A program made the translations under genes and the position numbers. Source: Stomoxys calcitrans (Eukaryota > Arthropoda > Insecta > Diptera > Muscidae). From it: DNA of 64,000 nucleotides. Positions 1 through 10,246 of the stretch are shown here, piece after piece. The stretch's first letter is position 1. Every line of letters begins with the position of its first letter. Under the pieces are notes generated by a model, which searched no databases, was not told the origin of the DNA, and saw nothing but the letters and a program-made list of their open reading frames with translations. The stretch spans positions 57,392,561 to 57,456,560 of the forward strand of contig NC_081552.1 of assembly GCF_963082655.1 (NCBI RefSeq). The letters run 5' to 3'.

Positions 1-956
1 TCTACAACTTATTCGCCTTCGACAGTTTGATAATAGAAAAATATTGCGGTAAATAAAAAAAAATAATGTAAAAGTAGATTCCATACTCTTTCGACAAACA
101 GGCGCGAAGTAGTTTAGAATGCAATTATCTTATATATTGATCGTTTTCATCAAATTTGACAGTCGAATTCGACTTATGTGATACCAAAAAAGCAAACGAA
201 TTTTCATCTTCGACAACCATAATACCATTTTGTACAAATTTCGACATTCGACAAGGCCATCACCAACCGGAATAAGGGGGAATATATGGCACGTAGTAAG
301 CTGATTCGCTCGCCGAGAACGCTGTTCCCTCCATCCGAAATAACATTGTGTAAGGCAACCAACACTTAAAAATTCGGGCACACACTTCGGTCTCATTATC
401 CTCAAATCCTAGTCTTCGAGCACCTGAGTTTCGAAGGTGGAATATCCTTATTCGGAATTTTAATTGCGAGGCCAAGTCCTGGCATATTCCTTCGCCTTCT
501 CATTTCGCGAAATTTTACTGTGTCCGTGAGCCCAATTAAGGCTGTAGTCTATTCAGAGTGTCTGCCAGTTCGATGTCATTGTACTCTACTGCACGATTTG
601 GGCGTTGACATGCTGTTCATTCAGGTACTGAGTTTCTACGTTGATATATCCCTTTCCAAGATTTCAATTGTGACGATTGTATTGGCACAGATCTTAGAAC
701 CGTAATTCGTTCAGCTGTCTTGGTGACACACCAATATCGCAGTAGACCCATCCAATTCCGTCGCCATCTCCTTCTTGGAGTTATCAAATAAAGCATACGC
801 AGCCCCATCATATCTGTCGGCAAAGTGAATACCGATCTATTTCGTGCCAGTTAGTCTGAGACCTTTCTTAGCTTTCCCTCCGTCATTCCCCTCTTCAGTG
901 GGTCAATGTCCCGCAATCTAAGCCCATCCTTAATAGCTGAGTTTCAAATGTATGTA
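1..956. other. No gene recognised; AT-rich intergenic sequence
   Basis: I see no recognisable gene here. Open frames are short and overlap on both strands. Two segments (about 410-500 and 600-720) look like very diverged copies of one another, sharing a run around 'gagtttc' and 'atatcc', but the similarity is too weak to call a repeat. Confidence 0.4.
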
Positions 957-1473
957 CAGTCGAAACCGGATAAGTAAAACGCCAAAAGTAAATGAATTTG
1001 GTTTCACTTATCCGTAATTTTTAGTGAGTCGTAGTTCGGATAAGTGAAATTACTTTCCAGTTAAGCGATATGAGCATAAATGCGAGCGAGCTTTCACTTC
1101 AACGTACCAATTACGCATGATATAACTTGAGTTGAAGAAGAGCGATACCCAGTATAACTTTCCAAAAGTCAGAGAGAAATTCCAGATAGTTTTCGATAGA
1201 AATAACTTTTTCACTTATGCGATTTCAGGTTCATATAGTAACGGAATTCTGGGTGTAAAAACTTGTTCAGTCAAGCGATGTTTTCGGTTAAGCTATTCAA
1301 CCTAAGCGAATTAAATTGCATTGAATAATACCCAAAAAGCGGGATTTTTCACTAAAGCGTAATACAGTTGTCCGGCAATCCCATGGCAGCCGGTTGTATG
1401 TACCGGAGGCAAGGGCTGCCGCTTCAGTGTACCACACACTGCTACTACAACAACAGTTGTCCGGTTTCGACTG
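957..1473. mobile_element. pogo/Tigger-like MITE with TA target-site duplication
   Basis: The ends form inverted repeats: the left end begins CAGTCGAAACCGGATAA and the right end reads TCCGGTTTCGACTG. TA flanks both sides (955-956 and 1474-1475). The interior repeats short motifs such as 'gataagtgaaa' and 'gttaagcgat' and carries no transposase. CAG ends, TA duplication and this interior suggest a non-autonomous Tc1/mariner-superfamily element of the pogo/Tigger type; the family name is inference. A 77-bp retroposon sits inside the right terminal repeat. Confidence 0.6.
1376..1452 (+). mobile_element. Short internally deleted LINE derivative, copy A
   Basis: A 77-bp element bounded by a perfect 12-bp target-site duplication ACAGTTGTCCGG (1364-1375 and 1453-1464). 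It begins CAATCCCATGGCAGCCGG, carries a GGCAGCC/GGCTGCC inverted pair, and ends in a CTACTACAACAAC tail. It lacks about 22 nt of the second hairpin seen in copies at 31562 and 41420. Both ends match those of the LINE at 6617-8529, so it looks like a target-primed insertion of an internally deleted LINE RNA. It is inserted in the pogo-like MITE. Confidence 0.75.
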
Positions 1474-1475
1474 TA

Positions 1476-3046
1476 GACCTCAAAAGACTGCATATTCAGC
1501 AAAATTCGTCTGCGGTATGGACCTCAACGTTTCCGTGATTTCATCGTTAGCCAGTATTTGAACCTTAACGAACTTCTTAGTAACAGTTCTCCTATCCAAA
1601 GGCTACTATGATTCTCCTTTTTCTTCTCTCAAATTCGACGCCAGACTGTTTATTTCTTATCTAGTTGCGCCGCTAGCGATAGTGTTCTTGCTCTGGGATT
1701 GTCTTTAGGCTTCTATCGTGCAACCGTTAACTTGTTCAAATATCTTGCCACAAATATCGATTGGAAAAATTACAAACTCCGTAAATGTATTACGTGTCAT
1801 ACGGACTTTGACCTACTGCATGTATAAAAGGCTGGTTTGATCTTAGTTTATAATTAATCAATCTTCTGCCATTGTATTTGCGAAATTTTAATTTTGCTTA
1901 TTTCATTTTAGCAGCATTGCTTGCTTTGCCAACATAACTTAAATCCGCTTTACATTTACTCTTTCAAAGACCTTGCCAAATTCCGCTATTGGCAGTCATA
2001 CTCATCTTCTTTTTCTTCACCTTTTCTCTATGTTGTCTCACAAGATCTCTCAATATATACACCTAAAGACTGGTGCTATATTCGCTTTTCGCTATATTTT
2101 TCGAGGATTACTTTTTTTAGATAATAGATTAAAAAAAAAAAATGGTGATTTTATTCAGTATCACATTTCTTATGGTGAAACATTAATAAAATTGTTTATT
2201 TATTCTTTCAAAGTGAAAAACGAAAATAATATCAGCCATAATGTGGTAAAATGGAATACAGCCCTATTCTGAATAACAATTTACTGGGAGGTTGTTCCCT
2301 AATCCCTTTTCCCTTATTTTAACAAACTTCGAAAAAGGAAAATATCTCCCAGGGAAAAAAGTATATATTCTGAATCGAAATAAAAAGGAGAATGAGGCGA
2401 TAAAACTTGGGAAAATTTCCCCCAAACAAATGAAAGGGAGCTAGGATAAAAAATTATGAATTCAATTGTGGTTCTTATTTTAATATTCTTAGACCCATAT
2501 GTATAAAGAGTTGTCGGTAAGTGGCACTCCGTTCGGAGTCGGCTACAAAAGGGGTTCCCTTATTATTTAGCTTGTAGGAGCATCGAGTGGCACTCAATGG
2601 GCAAGAAGAGAAATGATGCCACATTTGGCACCACAGGGATATAAATAAATCCATAAGTCGCTTTTCGGCAGCACTATATCCAACAGCCGTCCCAAACAAT
2701 AAGAAAAGCGGCTGCCGCCCGGAAATCACGATTAGATCTTCAAGTTCTAGCTCCATACAAGTAGGACTTTAGATAAAGCAGCATATTAGGCAGAGAAGTA
2801 GATGTAAACCTTTATACTACTCACTAACTCTGCCAAGAACAAATCGCTAGATTTAGCCACCTAAACTCCACTTGGCAAGCGAAAACGCTAACATCTACCA
2901 GTCCACTCTGGAAGCATCTCATTTAAGCCAACGATTGTTGGATGAAGACGGAAAGTTGTTATCACAACTCAGAAATATCGTGACAAGCTGTAGGCCATAA
3001 TTGTGCACTATAAAAATACAAAAAGTAAAACTAACATTACAAAAGT
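1476..3046. other. No gene recognised; AT-rich with a possible old dispersed repeat
   Basis: No coding region is supported. A stretch near 2515-2660 with 'ggcactccgttcggagtcgg' resembles 42470-42570 ('ggcacgtcgttcggactcgg' followed by A-rich sequence), so both may be decayed copies of one dispersed repeat family of unknown type. The open frame on the minus strand at 2475-2756 overlaps this repeat and has no recognisable domain. Confidence 0.35.
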
Positions 3047-3760
3047 AACACTAAACATGTTTGTAAGCTTTTTTAACAACATTTTTAACTTCTTTTTTTC
3101 CATTTTATGTTCTTTCTTCTCAAAAAACAGTAGTCAAATGTTTATCCAAAATAAATCAGCTGAATCAAAACAGCTGTTTTCGAAAATTCGAAATTCCCCT
3201 TCCCCATTCAATCAGAATAGGAGGATTTTATTCGAGAGAGAGAGTTTATGCCCAGGAGTTTTCAGAATTGGGCTGTAGATGTTTGATGTATATACAACAC
3301 ATCTTGACACTTTTCACCATGTTTTTTTTTCATCTTTTGTTTCTTTGGTGTTGCTCATATGAGAGCAAAAACAACTTATCAATTTTCAGCAATATATAGC
3401 AACACTAAACATGTTTGTAAGCTTTTTTTAACAACATTTATAACTTCTTTTTGCTTTTTTTTTCATTTTATGTTCTTTCTTCCAAAAAACAGTAGTCAAT
3501 TGTTTATCCAAAATAAATCAGCTGAATCAAAACAGCTGTTTTCGGAAATTCTAAATTCCCCTTCCCCATTCAATCAGAATAGGAGGATTTTATTCGAAAG
3601 AGAGTTTATGCCCAGGGAGTTTTCAGAATTGGGCTGTAGATGTTTGATGTATATACAACACATCTTGACACTTCACCATGTTTTTTTTTTTCATCTTTTG
3701 TTTCTTTGGTGTTGCTCACATGAGAGCAAAAACAACTTATCAGTTTTCAGCAATATATTA
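3047..3760. repeat. Two-copy tandem duplication, unit 354 bp
   Basis: The unit starts AACACTAAACATGTTTGTAAGC at 3047 (first 20 bases distinctive) and again at 3401. The copies differ by scattered substitutions and small indels in T-runs, so the duplication is not new. The unit contains CAGCTG boxes and a long pyrimidine tract. Open frames of about 91-144 codons cross it but show no domain and are probably by-products of the repeat. Confidence 0.85.
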
Positions 3761-5412
3761 CAAAATAATATGGCACTCGGCTCAGGAAGTTGAAATTGTG
3801 ATGTATGGTTTTAAACGCCTCAAAAAATCGTCATCAGTTAAACATACAAATGTCCCCAGCAATAAAGTTACTCTGGCTGTCTTTAAACTATCTTTGGCAT
3901 TCGACGCTACAAACAGTTATACTTACCAATACACCATGGGGGCTCTAATAGACTTCACTCCTCTCACTTTGTTTTTGATTTGTCACATTTTCTCCGTACT
4001 GGCGTTGTCCCACTTGGTCATCCTATTAATGTTTTTGCTGATATCAACCAAGTTAATTTAAGATAAAACCAAGAACACAGCAATATGAGTTCAAAAAACA
4101 CATCGTTTGTTTTCAAAACGCAGTTCTGGATTTAATTTTCCTGTTGGCCCTAAAAATACCCAAATTAAGTGAGATAATCTCATGTTGCTAGTAAGGGTGA
4201 GGGAAAAGTGAAACTGAGCATGAAACAAAAACAAAGATGTATTTTTTAACTCATGCTTATGTTCTTGGTCGCGTCTCCCATCAACTCCCACAGTAAATAG
4301 TTGGTCTCTCTCTCTCTCAAGAGAGAATAGATGAAAAAGCTTTGGCTGCGAGAGCATAGATCCATGCTTCATACATATGTATGTGTGCTTATATCGTCGA
4401 ATGTCATGCATAGTATGGAAGCGAAAATTTTGCATTAGATTCTACTATGTAATAAATATTAAGACAAAATATAAAAGGCTTTATGTTAAGTTACCATAGG
4501 TAAGAACAGGATTTGGCTTTGATCGCTTCCTTTATTATAATGTAAGTTTATATTTTCCAAATAGCATATCTAAAGCAATTTAAACGCAGACACATCGAAC
4601 AAAAAGCATACAAACAAGACGCTTATTATTTTTTACTTTTTCTTTGAACAACATTTCTACAAAAATCGTGCATTGGAAGGAGCTCTTAGCAAAACATACA
4701 TGTTAAACTATGCTGGAAAACTGTTTATAGTAGGTAGCTCTAAGAAAAGCAAAACCAAGGCCATAACAAAAGAGTCAATAAAAAAAATTTGAATGTAACT
4801 ATAACAAAAAATGTTAAATTTTTGTGGTTCTCTTACGATAATGAGGTTATGGCAAAACAAATCCAAATTTGAAACTACCCAGCTAATATATTTTTGAAAG
4901 ACACTATGTAACGAAACAAATAGAAATACATAAGCTTCTAAAAAAAACAAATATACATAATTTATATAAGTTTCCTTTTAGCATTTTAGTAAATTTTCAT
5001 TTCCAATGAATCCACATAATAAATAAGATTCCCGTATGCTATTATCTATTTATGCATATGTATTTCCCAATAAAGAAATATACACTGAGCAAAATTTAAG
5101 AGGTTTTTTTAAAAGCTTAATATTAGCATCTTTACTTTTGGTTGCTATACCGAAAATAGTGAATAGTCAAAATGTCTACCGGATTGGTAAAACCTTAACA
5201 AGAAAGATTCTCAAAAAACGAAGGTAAGATTTTGGAGACATTTTATTTTGAAATGATTTACAATAGCTTGGTGGATGGCGGCTTTTGACGGCGTTCACAA
5301 GTTGCTACAAGAGTAAAATCGTTCGAAATCTCTATTGTGAATTATATATTTCTTTATTGAACGAACATTTTTGAGATTTGTGAACGCGAATGCTTAAATC
5401 GTGCATGATTTA
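3761..5412. other. No gene recognised
   Basis: AT-rich sequence with a short (CT)n tract near 4307-4320. Open frames are short, with no recognisable domain or splice-supported exon. Nothing else is supported. Confidence 0.4.
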
Positions 5413-6310
5413 TAGGGTTGCCTAAAAAGTAATTGCGGATTTTTTAAAAGAAAGTAAATGCATTTTTAATAAAACTTAGAATGAACTTTAATCAAACTTT
5501 CGATAACCTTTTGCCATCTTCCTGGCAGATTTAGTATTCCACGCTCATAGAACTTCTGGCCTTTATCTGTAAAAAACTGAACCAAATGCGATTTTATAGC
5601 CTCATCATTGCCGAAAGTTTTACCATTTAAGGAGTTCTGCAAAGATCGAAATAAATGGTAGTCTGATGGTGCAAGGTCAGGGCTATATGGTGGATGCATC
5701 AAAAGTTCCCAGCCAAGCTCACTCAGTTTTTGGCGAGTGACCAAAGATGTGTGCGATCTAGCGTTGTCCTGGTGGAATATGACACCTTTACGATTGACCA
5801 ATTCTGGTCGCTTCTCCTTGATGGCTGTTTTCAATTTGTCCAATTGTTGACAGTAAACATCCGAATTAATCGTTTGGTTCCTTGGAAGCAGCTCAAAATA
5901 TACCACACCCTTCCAATCCCACCAAACAGACAGCATAACCTTCTTTTGGTGGATATCAGCCTTTGAAGTGGTTCGAGCTGCTTCACCATGCTTGGACCAT
6001 GATCGTTTTCGACTAACGTTGTTGTAAACAATCCATTTTTCATCTCCAGTTATGATTCGTTTTAAAAACGGATCGAATTCATTGCGTTTAAGGTGCATAT
6101 CACAAGCGTTGATTCGGTTTGTTAAATGAATTTCTTTCAATACATGTGGTACCCATATTAAAATTGACGCCAAACAAACAAATGTAAACGAAATTTCGCG
6201 CACTTTTTTTCTAAAGCAAGCTAAAAGTAACAGCTGATAATTGACAGAAGAAAGAATGCAATTACAGAGTCACAAGCCGTTGAAAAAATTTGTCAACGCC
6301 GACTATATTA
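5413..6310 (-). mobile_element. Mariner-family transposon, right end truncated
   Basis: The left terminal repeat reads GGGTTGCCTAAAAAGTAATT and is the mariner-type end also present in four MITEs of this window. The body encodes a mariner transposase on the minus strand. The right part matches the MITE interior up to 'gtcaacgccgactata' and then stops, so the right terminal repeat is missing. A MITE of the same family begins a few bases later at 6317. Without its right end the copy should be immobile. Confidence 0.85.
5466..6203 (-). pseudogene. Mariner transposase, catalytic domain only (245 aa)
   Basis: The open frame encodes a DD34D transposase. D54 lies in TGDEKW, D146 in HQDNARSH and D181 in SPDLAPSDYHLF, with exactly 34 residues between the last two. 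WVPH and LKRNEFDPFLKR before the first aspartate are typical of mariner. Family members are about 340-350 aa, so roughly the first 100 residues, the paired helix-turn-helix region that binds the terminal repeats, are missing. The frame runs straight into 5' untranslated sequence shared with the MITEs, showing an internal deletion rather than a premature stop. The catalytic triad is intact and the frame is open, so a protein is possible, but it should not bind transposon ends specifically. Confidence 0.9.
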
Positions 6311-6316
6311 CTACTA

Positions 6317-6552
6317 TTGGGTTGCCCAAAAAGTAATTACGGATTTTTCATATAGTCGGCGTTGACAATTTTTTTCACAGCTTGTGACTCTGTAATTGCA
6401 TTCTTTCTTCTGTCAGTTATCAGCTGTTACTTTTAGCTTGCTTTAGAAAAAAAGTGTAAAAAAGTATATTTGATTAAAGTTCATTCTAAGTCTTATTAAA
6501 AATGCATTTACTTTCTTTTAAAAAATCCGCAATTACTTTTTGGGCAACCCAA
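6317..6552 (+). mobile_element. Mariner-derived MITE, copy 1 (236 bp)
   Basis: Perfect mariner-type terminal repeats TTGGGTTGCCCAAAAAGTAA at both ends, with TA at 6315-6316 and 6553-6554. The interior equals the two ends of the mariner at 5413-6310 joined directly, with the transposase deleted at a point near 'agaaaaaaagtg/taaaaaagtat'. It lies head-to-tail against the truncated mariner. Confidence 0.9.
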
Positions 6553-6655
6553 TATAAAAAAAAATTAAAATAAAATGTGTATGAAAGTAGTATTACATCC
6601 ATTGAATACGAGATCATCGTATTCAGTCTCATGACAGCCGGTTGTACGCACCGGA

Positions 6656-6960
6656 TTGACCCGATGCAATCCTCATCGGCAAGGGCTGTTGTCTCAGTGT
6701 ACGTGTTCGTCTTTTTCGTTATGGGAGAGGCACATCCCGGAGTGCCTTCTCCGCACGCTTCTGGTCCGTGCCGGGATTGAAAAGAACCCCGGACCCTGGT
6801 TCTGTTCGGTTTGCCAGAACCGCCTTCATCATCGGTCGGTGTCGGTGAGGTGTAACCGGTGCATGGAGTAGGTACATTTCCGTTCTTGCTCTTGCCTAAC
6901 TTCACTACGGGAGTATAGTCATACTGGCTATGTCGCAAGGTGCTGTGCGAACATAGCCAG
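6656..6960 (+). pseudogene. LINE N-terminal segment: 2A-like motif followed by PHD-like zinc finger
   Basis: In this frame LLRTLLVRAGIEKNPGP is followed at once by WFCSVCQNRLHHRSVSVRCNRCME. GIEKNPGP fits the 2A-like consensus (ExNPGP preceded by a leucine-rich helix), a ribosome-skipping peptide known from some non-LTR retrotransposons. The paired CxxC motifs resemble a PHD-type finger. The frame is then broken: a TAG stands where family logic expects TGG (Trp), after which VHFRSCSCL and further cysteines continue in frame. The original product was probably a polyprotein cut co-translationally between the leader and the zinc-finger part. Activity of the motif is inference. Confidence 0.7.
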
Positions 6961-7029
6961 CAGTGGGTCACAAGCGTCGTCGTCGGACTATGCAACGACA
7001 GCATCCTAGCCCTACTATTGCCAGGCCAG

Positions 7030-8061
7030 TGCCGGGAAGTGTATCGTTCTTGCAGTTAGGAGAATTTCCATTCGCCGAGCATCAACATGGGTTTCGGAGG
7101 CAGCACAGCACAATAACAGCTTTGCATGCCATCACCACACACATTTGCCGTGGCTTCAATCAACCCATGCCATGTGATAGGACGGTCCTCGTGGCACTGG
7201 ATCTATCGAAGGCATTCGACACGGTCTGCCATGCCAAATTTTTTGAGGACATCGCCAACACGTCCCTCCAGCCAGCTCTGAAACGATAGGACGCGAATTA
7301 TCTGTGTGGTCGCCAGTCGTTTGTGGAATTTAGGGATAAGAAGTAGAAACACTGTAGAGTGAAACAGGGAGCTCCCCAAGGTGGGGTGATATCTCCGGCA
7401 CTGTTTAACCTCTATCTATCCTCCATTCCACCCCCTCCAGAAGACATAGAGATCGTATCATATGCGGACGATCATGGCAACAGGCCCCCCACCCATTGAT
7501 GACATCTGCGATAGGTTGAACGTCTACCTCAACGAGCTTGCCTCATATTTCGCTGCAAGAAATCTGAAGATATCCGCCACCAAATCTTCAGCCACACTGT
7601 TCACTACAAATACGCGTGAGCTGAATACTGAGCTGACTGTGATGGTCGATGGAGAAATGATTCCGACCATCAAGTATCCCAGAATACTTGGCGTCACATT
7701 TGACAGCTCTTACACATTCTCCCCACATTCCACAGCAATCTACGATAAAGTCAAAAGTAGAAACAAGTTCCTCAAGTCACTTGCTGGCAGCCCTAAGGAT
7801 GCAGACAAAGAAACCTTGTTGATCACGTATAAAGCAATTGGCCGGTCTGTGGTAAGTTATGCAGCGCCAGTGTGGTATCATCAACTTTGTGACACGCAGT
7901 GGAATAATAATCAGATCTATCAGATCTCAGTTCTCATGTGGACCACCTCCATCAGGAGACAAAGATCCTACCAGTGCGAAGACATAACTACATGCTGTCT
8001 AAGCAATACCTTTTGGGCTGTTATCGCAGAGACCATCCATCCATCATCATCTTGTGAATAG
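7030..8061 (+). pseudogene. LINE reverse transcriptase, frameshifted
   Basis: Recognisable reverse-transcriptase blocks appear in order: QHGFRRQHSTITAL, ALDLSKAFDTV (first catalytic Asp), GAPQGGVISPALFNLYLSSI, and VSYADD (the catalytic pair). A short deletion directly after YADD shifts the frame. Reading resumes as DDICDRLNVYLNELASYFAA, then ILGVTFDSSYTFSPH and the thumb region ending SYAAPVW. A stop also interrupts the part after LQPALKR. The order and wording of these blocks match the Jockey/CR1 group. No intact protein can be made. Confidence 0.85.
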
Positions 8062-8529
8062 ATAGCCACCGCCCAGAAGCCTTAAGGTAGATCTACACGA
8101 TCTAGAGCGTGAGGTTCAGCGCTACAAGAGAGAACCTCTAGATCAAGCGGGTCTGAACAACATTCACGCAGACACGGTAGCAGACGCGGTAATTGGCTAC
8201 CGGGTGAATGTATTCCTTGGAGAACAACCGCCTGCCATTTCATCTGAAGTAATTGACTTCACCTGGGACACCTGAGTAGTTCTGGCTCAATTACGTTCCG
8301 GCAGATGCAGCCGCCTCAATTCCCACAGAGCTAGGATTGATGCCGACGTGCAAGATGTATGTCCCGATTGTAACCAGGGACCGCACGATACACGTCACCT
8401 GTTTAACTGCCCGGCCAGACCCAGATCCCTGTGGACGCACCCCATCTTAGTCGCAGAGTTCCTGGGTCTTGACACTCAACAGAATCAAGCAGACGAAAGA
8501 TAGAACACAATAAACTGCTACAACAACAA
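8062..8529 (+). pseudogene. LINE C-terminal region and 3' tail
   Basis: Broken frames contain RARIDADVQDVCPDCNQGP and HDTRHLFNCPARP, a CxxC...HxxxC motif typical of the C-terminal tail of Jockey-type ORF2 proteins. The element ends TAAACTGCTACAACAACAAC at the target-site duplication. A diverged relative is at 56250-56722, and the last 200 bp recur at 17212-17414 because of the tandem duplication. Confidence 0.75.
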
Positions 8530-8734
8530 CGAGATCAAATTGCATTCGATACGAAAGCGCATTCGATCACGTATGCGGTAATTCGGCACCAGGATAGATT
8601 TAAGTGGCAGTCTGCCATCAGATTCACTTAGATGTTTTCGTCCATTGTGACTCCGGAGTCGACTCCAAGCACTTACAAATGCCATAGAATGGCAATATGC
8701 TAATCTCGCCATTTCATTTGCAACACCTCGAAAT

Positions 8735-8970
8735 ATTTATATGTACAGGTGTTTTTTGACCCAGAGACGAAGCCTATTGAAATTGGAAGAATACGGTTCA
8801 GATTGGGATATAGCTCCCATATTCAAATATGTTCGTCCAATATGGATTAATACTTTTGTCAACCGATTTTAACGAAATTTCGGGTGAAGGTTTGTTTCTC
8901 TTATGGCTCTCGATATTACTGGTGAATTTGATAGAAATCGGTTCTGATTTGGATATAGCCGTTAAGTGAA
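8735..8970 (+). repeat. Old DINE-1-like repeat fragment
   Basis: Contains the phrases 'cggttcagattgggatatagctcccatat', 'accgattttaacgaaatttcgg' (quoted in part) and 'gatttggatatagcc', which are hallmarks of the 150-bp internal repeats of the DINE-1-like elements elsewhere in the window. Both ends are missing. Confidence 0.6.
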
Positions 8971-9085
8971 GCGGACGTGTTTTATATCGCTCCTCAAAGA
9001 AAAAATAAATATGTATATATTCGTATCTCGGAATAGGTTCTACCTATTACGAAAAAATTTTAAAGCCTTTTGGAGTAGGCTAGAA

Positions 9086-9436
9086 ATGGACTCCAAAGAC
9101 TCAACATCTGCGGTGGTGGCGTCAGACCGCAGCATGTTGTCCTCTCCTCCTATAGGTGTGGGTGCCTTGGCACCTGCAGTCGAAAGTAATGCTTCAAGCG
9201 CACAACTAGTCGTCAGATTAATATATGAGGAAGAGACGGATAAACCTGAGGGATGCACAGTTCGTCCCCAGCCTTTAAGTAAAGGTGGAGTTTCTGACTC
9301 GGATTCAGACAGCGACTGTGCCAATGAAACAGTCATCGCAGCCGAATCGAGAGATGAGGGCATCGAGATGACAGCAGAAGTGAGCGATGGCTTTGCTAAG
9401 CTCACAAGCAGGCCGAGAAAGCGATCCGGGGCATGA
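9086..9436 (+). pseudogene. LOA-type LINE ORF1, N-terminal part
   Basis: The likely start is ATG at 9086 (MDSKDSTSAVVASDRS), giving about 116 codons. The segment is rich in Ser, Asp and Glu, with an SDSDSDSD run and a basic end RPRKRSGA, like the disordered N-terminus of retrotransposon nucleic-acid-binding ORF1 proteins. It ends at a stop and reading continues in other frames to 9683, so it is broken. The longer frame starting at 8966 has no support upstream of 9086. Shadow frames exist on the minus strand. Confidence 0.6.
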
Positions 9437-9889
9437 TGAAGGAGACAGAGGAGTATGTACCGGCAGCGCAATCGGGCGAAAGTGCAGGATGCTGGAAGGG
9501 ATAGAACTGACATTCCAGGCACTTCTACGGAAGCTGGAAAAAGAATCAGATCTCCCGAACAATGCTAAAATACTGAAGAAGAAAAAGAGCTCCCCGCTTT
9601 CAAGTACTCTGGAAAAACCAAGCCAGCCATCCTGCAATGGAGACTCCAGACACAGGAACGAAGGAAGCACGCACGGCCCCTGAGTCTTCATGAAGGACTG
9701 TGACTTCCAAAAGGCCGCAGCCATTACGGAAGGGGAAGATGGTCGCTGAGAATGGTAAGGAGCCACTTACGCCAGAGTGGAAAGGAAGCACAACAGAGAT
9801 GAGCTGACTTATGCAGTCATCAATATCGGCTGTGCATCCGGTAGGATTCCACCAGATTTTCGAACATGTGTGGAACTCTGTAGAGGGTC

Positions 9890-10246
9890 CACCTATACAA
9901 ATGATGAGCTGCTAGTAAAGAGGGGACATCTTTACAGTTCGTCACAGATATCCACGCTCCCTGGGAGGGCGCAAAGCTTGAAATGGAGAGAAAGATGAAC
10001 ATCCCCCAGTTCACAAAGGCGGCGGTCTTCATCAAGGGATGGGTCAGTAAAGTTGCGACGGTACGCATGTTAGGATTCTTGGGCAAGCAAAACCAAGGTT
10101 TGGTCGCAGAGAAGTGGGAGGTCTTCCACAGGAAGGAGAAGGAGGAAGAAATTCTTGTGATTGGCCCCGTGACGAGGCTAAAACTAAAGGCATGGCGCAC
10201 TACGGGAACAATGCTATCTTTTTCAAGTAGGGGAAGACTAGGATAG
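9890..10246 (+). pseudogene. LOA-type LINE ORF1 C-terminal domain (DUF4780-like)
   Basis: After WEGAKLEMERKMNIPQFTKA the frame reads AAVFIKGWV, then FLGKQNQGLVAEKWEVFHRK and EEEILVIGPV, ending in a Tyr/Phe-rich strand. This pattern resembles the DUF4780 domain that many insect LOA-like LINEs carry in ORF1, thought to act in RNA packaging. The frame before 9983 is interrupted. Domain naming is from memory of the family and should be checked by a profile search. Confidence 0.55.

Larger units (their letters stand above)
6617..8529 (+). mobile_element. Jockey/CR1-type LINE, internally deleted, both ends present
   Basis: A 1.9-kb LINE copy bounded by an 8-bp target-site duplication CGAGATCA (6609-6616 and 8530-8537). 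The 5' end carries the structured GACAGCC-type leader shared with the short derivatives. It is followed by a 2A-like motif plus PHD-like finger, then reverse transcriptase, then a cysteine/histidine C-terminal motif and a CTGCTACAACAACAAC tail. The endonuclease and the start of the reverse transcriptase are missing. Frameshifts and stops make it dead. Its last 200 bp lie inside the 8,885-bp tandem duplication. Confidence 0.85.

Noticed and set aside
6629..6700. A definite HDV-like self-cleaving ribozyme at the LINE 5' end
   Set aside because: A 7-bp first stem and possible leader-tail pairing resemble that fold. However, the spacer between the stem strands is too long, the downstream hairpin is not kept in the LINE copy, and the target-site duplications place the element start 9-14 nt (16 nt in the LINE) upstream of the stem. 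Kept only as a question within the RNA-structure finding.
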